Of a DNA stretch of 64,000 nt, positions 20,923 through 32,635 are shown one piece after another. Origin of the DNA: Helicostylum pulchrum (Eukaryota > Mucoromycota > Mucoromycetes > Mucorales > Mucoraceae); the NCBI GenBank assembly GCA_025677825.1, contig JAIXMO010000002.1, positions 248,001 to 312,000 on the forward strand, given 5' to 3'. The notes beneath the pieces are model-generated. The model saw nothing but the letters and a program-made list of their open reading frames with translations. It did not search any database and had not been told where the DNA came from. Each line of letters begins with the position of its first letter. Positions within the stretch are counted from its first letter, which is position 1. A program made the position numbers and the translations under genes.

Positions 20923-21431
20923 ATTGTTATTTTTTGAAGAGAAGAAAAAAAATTGAAAAGAAAAAGGAAGAGTGTGCAACTTTTTTTTTTTTAAATAGTT
21001 TCAAATGTTGCGCCAAAAAAAAAAAAATTGTTTACTTTAATTTCGTCAATTATACATCATAACAGTTTTCTCTTTTAGCAAAAAAAAAAATTAATCTCTT
21101 TTTCTCGCGCCTTCTCGAGGACCTGTGTTTTAGCTATATCTGTTCTAGAATCATGCATGAAGACATTTTTGGTTTGTATAAGTTGTAATAACAGGTTTGT
21201 ATATGTGTACTTTTTATAAATAAATCCGCTAATATTTTATCCCTTTTTTTTTAAAAAATAAATAAATCACTTTTTTCTTTCTTTTTATGTACTTTTTTTA
21301 TGTCGGTACAAAATGATACTGTTCTTCTTAAAGCAGCCGTCGTGTAAAAAGAGCGCTAGTGTCAAACAGCTTAAATGTGTTCCGTCCGAATATAACATTT
21401 AATAAAGGTACATGAAAAAGTAATAACGCCG

Positions 21432-21476
<45 letters not shown>

Positions 21477-21586
21477 AAACGCGTAAATAGACCGTGTACC
21501 AAAAAATTCCCCTTATTCAAACCTTTTTTCCAAAACAAAGAAAAAAAAAGTGGGCTTTATTTTAACAATTAACGTAAACAGTTATA
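20923..21586. other. promoter region of the Hsp20 gene; gene-free
   Basis: Contains the heat-shock-like elements, several A-runs and one of the longest T-runs of the window at about 21436-21472. No coding sequence seen. Confidence 0.55.
21112..21150 (-). promoter_or_regulatory. possible heat shock elements upstream of the Hsp20 gene
   Basis: TTCTAGAA at 21143-21150 is a perfect head-to-tail pair of nGAAn units. TTCTCGAG at 21112-21119 is an imperfect one. Both lie about 190-230 nt upstream of the Hsp20 ATG. A classical element needs three or more units, so this is suggestive only. Confidence 0.4.
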
Positions 21587-21590
21587 TTGA

Positions 21591-21995
21591 AATGTCTAAA
21601 AAAAATCAAACGTGTGCCTGTGCTTGGAAAACTCAAGTAATCTGACCCCGCAAAAGCTCTTTGAACAATTCCAAATTAAAAGGCAACAAGAAGATAGCGT
21701 AGTATTATACGTAAAAGGATCAGCGTCGATGAAGGTGGTTTTATGGATCCTATGAGGGAAAATCTGACCAAGCGGTTTTATTTTGGAATAGCCAATCACT
21801 AGAATTGGAAACGTGGCATGATCAAGCTACACAAACTTGCCCTTACAAAAAACGTATAGAGAAAAATCTATTAGAGGGTCTTGCGTCAATGCTAAATTTC
21901 CCCTTCCCTCAGAACCCAAGCTTGAAGTTTCCAAGTTTGGAGAATCTGAATTATGGAGTACTTAACTTCTTTATTTACGTCAATCTTCTCTAAAA
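21591..21995 (+). pseudogene. frameshifted protein-coding relic
   Basis: On the plus strand, sensible segments appear in sequence but in shifting frames. They include LTPQKLFEQFQIKRQQEDS, YEGKSDQAVLFWNSQSLELE, and then WHDQATQTCPYKKRIEKNLL, which runs on to a stop at 21995. Stops interrupt between them. The family is not recognised. It lies next to the 1.8 kb transposon-like element, in a region with no intact gene. Confidence 0.4.
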
Positions 21996-22123
21996 CACAA
22001 GAAAACATCCTTTTGCGCTGAGCGAACATCAAGATTGAAACTATAAAGCGTCGGACGGTTAGTAATCCGTATACTCGAATGTTACATTTTTAATTACTTT
22101 CATATTATTCATGTGCCTAAATA

Positions 22124-23943
22124 CAGTAGCGACTCTCTTTAGAGGTGGCCTGATTTAAGGGTAGGTTCGATTTAAAGGTGGACTTCTTCAGAACATCTTT
22201 GGTACCCACGCTTTAACAGCTCTATTACCACTATTCGATTTAAGGGTGGAATCCGACTTCACTAAATTTTTAAAATAATTTTTTTTAAAAAAAGTCTTAT
22301 TTAACTTATATAAAAGCGTCTAGTCTTCAAAAGTATACGGTCAAACCAATGTTATTAAAATAAAGGGATAATAATCAAACTGGTAGAGAGAGAATAATAA
22401 AATAAACCTTACAAAGTAATTAAAATATAAAGAAATTACATTTAGACTTGAATAGAGCACGTATCAGTGGTGAATCTTTAAAAATTTAACTAGGAAAAGT
22501 AATTTAATACACACTGTTGCTAAGTGGCGGAAGATTGGAAAGACATGCAGTGTAAGCCAAATAAAGTGAGCGCAAAGATACCTTTTAGTCCTATATTTAA
22601 TAGCTAATAGTTTTTGAATGTATTGTTATGTGGTATTCCAATAAATAGCTGTGTACTATTTTAATTGACAGAAAAAGATACACATCGTAGTTTCTTGTAC
22701 AATAACTTGGAAAAGCTCAAGAACAATTTAAAGTAATGCCATAAATTGTTGTTCATCTATTATCTACTTAAAAACGCGTGTTTTTAAGTGAAGGTTTAGA
22801 AGTAACTTCTAAAAAAGGTCATTTTTCGGTGATCGAAATAAAGTGTTTTCATTGTATGATTAAACATCAGGAAATGGTTCTTTTTTCCAGGTTACTTAGT
22901 AAAAGTTATTCCTTCGAATGTTGTATTTAATATCAATTATAAAAAACCGCATGCTGCTTTATATTTTTCTCGATTTTTTATTTTTTTTCTTCAGTTGATC
23001 ACTTTTGATCATTTTTGGCCATTTTTGTGGGTCAACCCCTTTTGTGTTTTTGTGGTTATTTTGAAATTACTTCAGATCCAATTTGCCTTTATTTGTGGAA
23101 AAAACAATAATAATAAAGCGCTCTTTTAGGCGCATTCAATCCAGTTAAACTCATCTTTTTAATAAAAACATTGATCGAGCAATCACTGTTTTAGATGTTT
23201 TTTCCGCTAAAATTTGAGTTAAGCGATCCTTAAAATAGCGATTTCTTTAAAACGCGTTTTCTCGTTCAATTGTAGATGTAGCACTTTTATTTATGAACAT
23301 CTAATATGCAGTTTTTAAATATCTGCATTCGGTACTTTAACAAAACACGGTAATAAAAAACTATATTTCATGTAATCGCGAAGCTCTGAAAATGGTTACA
23401 CGATGTTACACTAAAAAAGTGTATTTTTTCCCAAAAAAAAAAAACCCATCTAAAACAGCGATTACTCTTTCAATTTTTGCACTAAAAGTATGATTTAAAA
23501 TGGATTAGAAGTGTATAAACAAGCTCTATACCATCCATGTTTTTTCACAAAGATAGACAAATTAGATCAAGAGTAATGATAAAATAACCACAAAAACACA
23601 AAAGGGGTTGACCCCCCAAAACTGAAAATCGAAAACAAAAACAAAAAAGCTCGTTTTTAATCTTTTTTATCAAAGATATAGTTAAAACAACTATGTTGTA
23701 TTAAAAAAACTTGGGACCAAAAAGCGTTTCCTGTTTCTTTAAAAAATAAAAACCAATATTTATTATAACTGCTAATTTTAGCAGTGATTTCCTATGTGAG
23801 CGATTTTTAGAAGTCCGGTACCTCAGTGAGCTTTTTTCTCTTTAGAAGTAGTAATTATTCACTGCACGATAATAAGGGTAATATTCGATATAAGGGTGGA
23901 TTTTCTTCAGCATTTCGGCCACCCTTAAATAAAGCCGCTACTG
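22124..23943. mobile_element. 1.8 kb non-coding terminal-inverted-repeat DNA transposon (Tc1/mariner-pogo type ends), TA-flanked
   Basis: The left end reads CAGTAGCGACTCTCTTTAGA; the right end, reverse-complemented, begins CAGTAGCGGCTTTATTTAAG, and both continue to GGTGGCC. The element is bounded by TA at 22122-22123 and 23944-23945. CAGT ends plus a TA duplication are typical of Tc1/mariner-pogo elements. There is no open frame of transposase length inside, so it would be non-autonomous. Much of the interior is itself a diverged long inverted repeat centred near 23320: 22990-23225 pairs with 23415-23640, including a perfect 32-bp match in GGGTTGAC...GTGGTTATTTT. A further copy of the left half lies at 59.9 kb. 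Confidence 0.8.
22774..23265 (+). repeat. dispersed repeat, copy 1 (inside the transposon-like element)
   Basis: Matches 59938-60437 in the same orientation. Shared blocks include GGTTTAGAAGTAACTTCTAA, TTTAATATCAATTAT, CCCCTTTTGTGTTTTTGTGG and CAATCACTGTTTTA-like sequence, with many substitutions between the blocks. Confidence 0.8.
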
Positions 23944-24807
23944 TATGTTGTCGGCATCACTACATAAGTCACTGAAATAGTTTTATACTCTACCCTATGT
24001 CCCTTTCCTTTCGACTTCCTTTTTTCTTCATTTACTCAAATTATAGTCTCTTCTTAAAAAAGTGTTTGAAAATTAAAAAAAAAACTAGCCTATAAATAAT
24101 GTAACATTGATTTATGTAAACCAGTTATATTATCTTGTAAAGAGTTTAAACACTCTTTATAATTATATCATCAAATCGATAGAACAATAGAATGTATTTT
24201 GTTGTCGATCTGACAATCTATTTGCCTCTCGTCCTGCAGCAGTTCTTCCACGAGTGGCCAAGAGAGGTGTTAATAGCTGAAGTAAAAGCGGGTAAGCCGA
24301 ATCTAAACCATAAGAAACAATTATAAGAAACGTGGTAACGAACATTAATTATTTTACCACCAACGATATAAGTACCATCAAAACACGTTTAGTACTATCC
24401 AAAAATGTCGGATCTGCAAGGAGAATCAAGCTCTTCGGACAGATTTGACTTCCAACTCTCGGAGGCCGTTATAAACGCAGGCGAGGACAGCGTAAACAAT
24501 GATTTGTAACTTGTTAACAGTTGCCGTAATTCCACGATGACTTTGCTCACCAACAAAGATAGTTTCAGCTTTCCCGTTGGAACCTTTATAGCCATCATGA
24601 CTCTCGTTAGACTACATACACCTTCCTATTATATTTACCCTCCTCAAATTGAACAACAATAAAGTTTACGGACAAAAATTATTAAGTAACGCGCCCCCTC
24701 CCTGTGCGTGAGTGTAGTTTTTTTTTTTTGAGTGCAGTTTCAAATATTTTTTTTCCCTCTCTCTCTCTCTCTCTTTTTCTCTCTTTTTCTCTTTTAAAAA
24801 ATTAAAA
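23944..24807. other. gene-free upstream region with faint coding relics
   Basis: The promoter side of the RalGAP gene. It contains an 8-bp palindrome at 24138-24159 and a CT-rich leader at 24756-24790. Two short open segments on the plus strand (LPLVLQQFFHEWPREVLIAE near 24205-24290, and MSDLQGESSSSDRFDFQLSE from 24404) look protein-like but are not recognised and may be relics. Confidence 0.4.
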
Positions 24808-27800
24808 ATGAGGAAGGCAGCACCTAGTACTTCTTCCATGATGAAAGGCTTTGTAGGACACGAAAAGCCTACAACAACTTCCTCCATTAGTGAAGATCAT
24901 CTTGGTATAGATGGACCCCTTCTACCTTCCACATCTACTTTTACTCTTGCTGGTAAAGATGATAAACCTGAAAAGTTAAAAAAGAAGGCAAAGAATTTTT
25001 TAGACGAAAGACAAAAAACTAAATCGAGAGCTCAAAGTTTATGGAGTTTCATTGGTAATTCCATCTTGTTTTTTTTATTAACCCAATTTACTTATCGTTG
25101 TGGTCCTTTCTCTTTTTTTATTTTGACAGATGCTACCAATACTTTTGACCAGGCTCGATTCTTTCAAGAACATGCTGAACAAGTATTTCAAGTAGTATTT
25201 GAAACTTGTATGCATCAAATTGAAAAAATAAAGCGTAAGAAAAAAAAAATAACCTTTTTTTAATTTAAACTTCAAGGTAATAAAATATCTCTTTTTAATA
25301 GATAAATCAGAGAGACCTCAATCTTGGAATTCAAAAGAATTGGTCAGTCTTCAAAAGACTTTATTATTACTTCGAAAGATATTCTTGTACGTACCCGAAT
25401 TAATGCGTAACGGCTGGCAAAGACAAAACATCGCCATTATTTTATCTTATATTCTGGACCACGGTAATCACCCACGACTTCGAGCCCTCGGTTTCCAACT
25501 ACTTTTATTATGGCTTAACGACCAAGTAGTAGAGTACCCAGAATGTATGAACTTGTTTTCCAATGCTATCTCACTGGACTTGTTTATACTGGACGACATT
25601 CAAACATTTAATAATACACCATCTACTTGTTCAACTAATAATACTAATACTACTACTAATACTAATAATATCCCCGTAATTAATCCTGATCTTGAAGAAT
25701 CCAACAACAACTCCACTAAACTACACTCTTTACAATTCGTTAAAAAATTGCGAGAAAATCATGCCGATAAGCAAATCAATCATGGTTTACAAAGAGACGA
25801 AAGAATTAAATCAAGTTCAATTCAATTACACCAAACTTTTATCTTGGGAGATGACGCTCAACCATTATTTCCTAACCCAACGCAACCAACTTTCAATGAT
25901 TCGATTGTATTAATTCATATATTTATATCCAATTTAGTTCGATTGGCTTATGTAGCTGCTGGTTCGCCACCACCACCCGATGAATACGAGTATCCACCTG
26001 GTGATCATTTTGAACCAGATGATGGTATTGCAACAGGTGTTGGTATTGATGCTGCTACAGCAAGTGCCAAATTCTTGTTTAAAATATTTAGAACTCATTA
26101 CATGACAAAGTTTGTACCCTTGATATCAAAATCATTACAAGTAGAAGGTTCTTTAAAAACTGGAGGTAATTCATTATATAATAAATACATTTTTTTTTCT
26201 CAAAAAAAGAACCCCCCTTTTTTTTATATTCTTTTTTTTTTTTCTTTATTTTTTAAAAAAAAAAACTCCAAATAATAATACCCCACCGTATATATAGTTT
26301 CTGGATTTCCTTCTTGTCCTCCTACTATTCTACGCTCGCTGTTGCGTTTTTTAATTGGTTACTGTCTTGACAATAATCATAACGTCAATATCAATTGGCC
26401 ACATCTGTCTCAAATTTCCTCACCTGCCACTCCCATTTTAAAATCCATTGTTCTATCCTCACATGAAACACGAGAGATGTTGCACGAGATTTTGCGCCAG
26501 TCCTTGATCCTACCTTCCACCAACATTCAATACCGAGACATTACACGCGGAGCTATTCATATTTTGGGTGTTTGGATACTAGGCAGTGAAGACGAACGTC
26601 CCTCTTTCTTACGAAGATCAGGTAGTATAGTAACACGATCCAGCAGTACAGCATCTGTCTCCAACTCCATCACCACCACCAATAATAATGAAAATTTATG
26701 TCCCAGGCCCTTTTCTACTTCTCCCATTGAAGAACATGCCATGCCTTCCTACGAAGACTACTCGGACGCCAATGTGTTTTTACGTAGGTACTTGTTAATG
26801 ATTAAATTGGTATTTGAGGATCGTAGACCAGAGGCAAACAGTAGGGATAATTTGGCTGCTTCAGCACAACAGGTTTCGGACTGGGAAGGATTAGTTGCAT
26901 TGTATAAAGATGCTATTAATGTATACAGAGCAATCTCTGTATCTCGTGGCGGAATTGATATTGAATGGGAAAGTTGGGAATTAATGTTGCAATGTTTGTT
27001 GGATATTCAGCAATGGTTTATGAGTCAACCTGAAAAATACAGTAGAATTCCCGTACAGGCTTTAGCAGAGGAATTAGCGGATTATATTTGGGAGACTTTA
27101 CTTTTTTCGTTTGTAAGAGCAAAAATTTTGCATATGGAGTTATGGAAAAACCTAAAAGTTCATATGGTTAGTTCCATGCGTTGGGTTCAAGCGCTTAACC
27201 AATGGGTGGTAAGTTTATAAAAGAAAATAGCGCGACTATTATACTGATTTTTTTTTTTTTTTTAGAAAATCATGCAAAAATTAACACGGTTATTATCATC
27301 ACGTCTTTACAAAGTTGATTACGAATTACATTCAGATAACCGTCACCGACTAATTGAAGAGTTTTCAACAGGCTCTAATATCTCTAACCGATACTCTTCC
27401 CATTTTGGATCTGGTGGACGAGCTATGTCAGGCGGTAGTAACCGAGTCAAGGTACGATCACGTCACCTAAGTATGCAAGGTAATCCAAGGCATGGAGGTA
27501 GTCCCAAACGCGGCGCCTCCGGTCGACCTTTATCCGCATGTGGTAGTGAAGGACAACTAACTGATATGAAACCATCAGACAAACATGTCGATCCTGTAGA
27601 TCCCACACCGGAAGGTAGTGTCTCTACCATCTTGCGCAACTTAAGCAGTGCCTCTCTTTCTGAACTAGCCAATACGTTTAAAACCGATCGTAAATCCACC
27701 AATTTAACCTCTGTCCCTGATGAAGAACTAGAAGAGGAATCAGAAGAGAATATTAAAATCAAGTTTGGGTTAAAGACAATGAAACCATCTACTTCTAATA

Positions 27801-30792
27801 CACCTGCTAGCAGTATTAATAGCGGTAGCAGTAATGCGTTGCCTATCAATAACTCGGTTGGAAAGAGAAGTAATACCAATAATAGTGGTAATAGTTTAAC
27901 AGGTAGTGTAGGTGAAAAAAGTGTCGGACGTAGAACGATAAGTATTCAACAGTTGGATACGTTATGGCAAGACTCTGGGTCCAAGTTATTAAATTTTGTG
28001 CATCATGGCGAGAATAATCATCCTCAACCTACTTTGTCAAAGGTGTTACCTGTTAAGGATGAAGAGAAGAAAGTTGATTGGGATCGTAGAAGTACTACTA
28101 GTTCTATTGATGAAATTTCGAACAAAGTAAACAAAAAAAAAAAAACGTACAAGTTAAAAAAAAAAGGGGGAGAGGTAATAATATTTTCTTTATAGTCTAA
28201 TCGTACACCAAGTTCTTCTGTATGGGCAAGTGGAGAATCAATTACAATGATGACCAACCCAGCTTCCATTACCGAAAAACTACCAACTGGTCTGGGCGCC
28301 TTCAAGTGTTCCGAATTCCTAGTATTAAGTAGCTTGCCTTACGACGGTCAACAAGTATTAGCGATTTGGAAAAATATGTTATTGACCATTGGTAATATTA
28401 ATCATATTGAGGGACCTCAAAACCATGCTATTGCTATGCGATGCGTGGTTGATATTTTGGATACTTTGCGTTTAGTAAGAGATCAGCAACCGTATCGAGA
28501 CGTGCCTATTCCTGCCATGTATGAAGTAGCACCATGGCTGTTTCAAGCAGCTGAATTGCCTCCGTAAGTAAAAACATAAACAGGGAAAATTATGTGTTTT
28601 TTTTAATCATAAAGATTAGTGCGTTCGATGTCGGTAAATCAGCTGCGTATGGTAGTCTATGTAGATTAATGTCTCAGAGACCAGAGGAAACAGTCCCAGA
28701 AGGATATTATGCTGCATTTTATAAAGCTGTATTAAAGGTAAAATAAATATTTATAAATGTCGTTTGAAGTAAATCTTAAAAAAATTAAATTAGGGACTTG
28801 CTTCAAAAGATAATACAATTATTCAAGCCATCATATCAAACTCTGAACGATTATTTGAATTCTCATTGCCTGGAGTTCATATTTTAATTCCATCTTTTAT
28901 CAATGCTATTGAAGAACTGGTAAGTAGTATACAAAACCCTTCTCTCTCTCAAAAAAGAAAAAAAGTAAAAATAACATGCATTTTTCATTAGCTTTTGAAC
29001 GATGATACTCATCGTGACGTGCCTTCCACTGTAAAAAAGAGTTGTATCACTATCCTAGGCTCACTTGTCTCTATTTCCAATCATTTGAAAGACGTTTCGA
29101 TTCAATTGGATAAACTCAATATGGTTTGGGCCCAAAAGATAGACCAAGAGTCATTTTCTTTTGCTGATATTAAAGTATGGCTCAAAAACGTGTTTATTCG
29201 ACTGGTCAATGCGTGCCCGGTTACACAGCATGATGATGATTGTGAGGTTCATTCTATGCTGCTTGGTGCTTTGTGTACTTTGGTACTTGATGAAATGTTG
29301 GCAACCGAGAGGTAAGAGTCGACGATAATATAAATAGGAAAGGGGGATACTGATTAATTTTTCTGTAGTCCTCAGTATGATATCATTCATGAATGTATTC
29401 TGTCGTTGGTAAATCACTTGTATTGGTGTAATATGCCTATTGTCAATAATGTAGCAGATTGTCTAGTAGCGTTTGCTCATATATACAAAGAAGAATTGGA
29501 TCCAGAAGGGGTAAATCAAATAATAATAATGGTAAACGATTTGAGAAAAACTAATTGTATACATACAGATTATTGTACAAGAAGTGATTACACGTATTAT
29601 CGATTCACTCAATGTTCACTTGAAATACTATGAACGAAACACCAAAAACGGAAGAGGATTTATCATTTCGAAATTATTTTGTTGTCTATTAGAATGGCTC
29701 ATGTCAATCGAACCAGCTATTCTTACCGAAACTGATCTTTGTCAACTTGTATTTGATGTAATCGAAGTAGCACTTCATGTTTCCTTAGTAAGTTTTTTTT
29801 TTTTAAAAAAAAAAAAATACCATATTAAGGGAAATATTATAGGAAGGAGCAGAAAAGCTATTACCACGTTCACCAAGACATACAGATAGTAAGAAGAAGG
29901 AAACACCATTTAAATTTAAATTATTATCAGAGAAAAGACCACATATCCAGTATGACCTCATTAATAATGTAGAAGTACCTGAGAATGATCAAGGATATGT
30001 CAAGGTACGAACTTTCTATTTTTTATTTTTTCTCCTTAAAAAATGATTATTAAAATTATATTTAGGAATCGGCTGAAGCAGTCTTACTGCATTTACTACA
30101 TCACTTTAATAACTTTGCACCACCTTATGGACCTGCCATGATTCACAGCTCAATTATTGGACCTGGTGTAGCTCAAGATGATGTGAGATACAGTCAATAT
30201 CAATACTTTTCATTTAATGATACAACTATTATTGCATTTGTAGAGATACCAAAGACGGAAACCAAAGGTAAGGCTATAAAAATAAGGAAACATTATAATG
30301 TATATTAAAAATTTGTTTTTTTCAATCAATCAAAAAAAAAAAAAGGAGCACAAGCCAGAATGATCATCCGAGATTTAACTGGGCGTTATGTATGGGATAC
30401 CCAATTAGAACCAAAGATGGCTGAAACAAATTTAATAGATCATTCTTTAGAGAAAAATGAATTTGAATTACGGCAGGATGTGCGTATTAAATCAGTTGAT
30501 CAAGAGTAAGTTTTTTTGAAATTATTATTCTAGATAAACAAAAAAAGCTTAAATATTTTATGACTAGACCAAAAGAAACTGAAGTTGAACCAGTGCAAGA
30601 TCCAATGGGAAATTTATTAAAACAAATTGGTGATTTACATCCAGATTGTTTATTAGATCCTAGTTTACCGTTAAACGTTCCCAGCGCGTGCACTTGTTTC
30701 CAAATGGATATGCTCGGTGATCTTAGTTCTCGCATGAATGAATATCTGCATAACGAAGCACAGAACAATCAGCAACAAGAATCTGACATGTA

Positions 30793-30828
<36 letters not shown>

Positions 30829-32122
30829 TATTTTTTTTAAGAAACTAATTTTGCATAAAATATTTTATTTATTTGTTTCTAGCCATGTTTGGTATAATAA
30901 GATGAACATGCTTAGAAAAAAGGATGGCGTTTTGAAACGTGAAGATTCTATGCAGACACAACTTATGACTAATTTTAGCCTTCAAAAAGATTTCTTACCT
31001 GCTTTACCTCAAGAAGCCGAACAACCCAATGTTCCCTTTCAAATGAGTCGGTTGTTATTAAGTCATATGGGATTGGTTCAATATAGTCATTTAAAGGACG
31101 GGTCTTTCAAGATGTTAAATAAGACGCCAGCATTATATCGAGATTTAAGAGGACTTGATCGAAAACACGGGTAAAGATAACAAGTAATAACGCTTTATAT
31201 ACGTACTGATATTATTATTTTTTATTATAGACGAGAAACAATGAAAATCGGCTTGATTTATGTCGCTCATGGCCAAGAGGATGAGCAAAGTATTTTACAA
31301 AATTATCGTGGATCAGAAAGATATAATGCATTTGTAAACAGCCTTGGATGGGAAATAGATATAGCAACACATGCAGGATATCTTGGAGGATTAGAGAAGA
31401 ATTTAACCAATGGAACTAAAGCTACTTATTATTGCTCTTCTACGGTAGAAATGATATTTCATGATGTAACTAAAATGCCAACAGATACGTCAGATCCAAA
31501 GCAATTAAAGAAGGTTGATTAGTTTATTTTTTTATTTTGTTTAAACTGCTACTAATATATATGATATAATAGAAACGTCATATTGGTAACGACCATGTAC
31601 ATATTATATGGAATGAACACGACCGGGATTATAGAACAGATACGATTGGTGGTGACTTTGGAAACGCACAGATCATTGTAACTCCATTAGCAGATAACTT
31701 ATACCTTATACAAGTACACAGGGATAGCAAGGTAAATAAACCGGAAAGACAAGTTTTTTTTTTTTGTTTCAGAACATGAGAAAATTAATTTTTTGTTTCA
31801 TAAAAAAAAAAGATTCCATACTTTGGGCCACTATTTGACCGAATGATTGTATCCCAGGCTACACTTGGTTCACTTGTTAGGTGCACAGCAATTAATGCAT
31901 TCCGGGCAACAGTTCATACAAATCTCTACTCTTTTTACAAATGTGTTTATGCACAAAGATCAAATGATGTGAGAACAATTACAAATAGACATAAAGTAGC
32001 AAACTGGTAAGACCAAAAAAAAAAAACGTAAATGACGTAAAAAATGTCGAATATAAACCTTTTTATTTTATAGGAGTTATGAACAATTTATGGAAAAAAT
32101 CTTTATGCCGGAAGATCATTAA
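24808..32122 (+). CDS. RalGAP-alpha-like protein with C-terminal Rap/Ran-GAP domain
   Basis: Twenty exons: 24808-25054, 25130-25234, 25302-26165, 26298-27208, 27266-28126, 28196-28563, 28620-28737, 28794-28919, 28992-29311, 29369-29510, 29569-29787, 29843-30004, 30066-30267, 30346-30505, 30568-30789, 30883-31170, 31231-31513, 31573-31731, 31813-32006, 32074-32122. The joined frame is exactly 2000 codons (1999 residues). The N-terminal segment (FDQARFFQEHAEQVFQVVFE, RLRALGFQLLLLWLNDQ) resembles RalGAP-alpha/tuberin helical repeats. A Ser/Asn-rich region follows, then FDVGKSAAYGSLCRLM. The C-terminal GAP domain has the catalytic asparagine-thumb motif RHIGNDHVHIIWNE. Such complexes switch off Ral/Rheb-type GTPases. 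The exon-17 donor (GTTGAT) is non-consensus. A partner beta subunit is not in this window. Confidence 0.9.
30794..30826. repeat. (CA)n microsatellite in an intron
   Basis: About 16 CA units starting right after the donor of intron 15 of the RalGAP-like gene. Confidence 0.85.
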
Positions 32123-32216
32123 TAGTGGGAACATTTTTTCTCTTATATATTCCCTTTTTTTTTTTTTTTTTTTTTTTTTTGTTTCTTCCCTTTTTTTTTA
32201 ATTATAAATAATTAAA

Positions 32217-32486
32217 ATGTATTCTACATCAATCTTTACTACAAACACAACTATAAGTCAAACAAAATGGCCGCTACAAGAGTATCAAGAACAAAAGATT
32301 ATGGATGCTCTATCACAAACACCTTCACCAAATACATTTTCTGAAGAAGAAGAATCGTATTTCTCTGATAGAACTAGTTTTCGAAGTCATAGGTTACCTC
32401 AATCAAATTCTTTAAGATGTTCAATATGTCAACGTCGATTTCATTCCCAAGGCAATTTATCCAACCATAATCAATTATATCACTAA
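32217..32486 (+). CDS. small protein with a single C2H2 zinc finger
   Basis: An intronless 89-residue protein. Residues 1-60 are Ser/Thr/Gln/Glu-rich. The C-terminus is one zinc finger, CSICQRRFHSQGNLSNHNQLYH, in which the spacing is C-x2-C-x12-H-x4-H and the chain ends at the last histidine. One finger rarely gives strong sequence-specific DNA binding, so it may act with partners. The composition is protein-like and the gene sits in its own interval between two plus-strand genes. A TATAAATA at 32203-32210 lies only 7 nt before the ATG, so it probably belongs to the leader or the true start site lies elsewhere. The function is unknown. Confidence 0.7.
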   Translation: MYSTSIFTTNTTISQTKWPLQEYQEQKIMDALSQTPSPNTFSEEEESYFSDRTSFRSHRLPQSNSLRCSICQRRFHSQGNLSNHNQLYH

Positions 32487-32635
32487 AATACCCCCTCCTA
32501 CCTTCCCTTTCTCCCTCCATTACATACATACTACTTTGGACGGAGCCTTAATGCCTTCTCTCTGTCTCACCCAAAAAATAAATAAAGTAATAAAAAACAA
32601 AACAACTTTTTTTACTAGTGCCATATATTTTTATA

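Noticed and set aside
22124..23943. Reading the 1.8 kb element as a coding transposon
   Set aside because: No open frame of meaningful length on either strand and no DDE-type motif seen.
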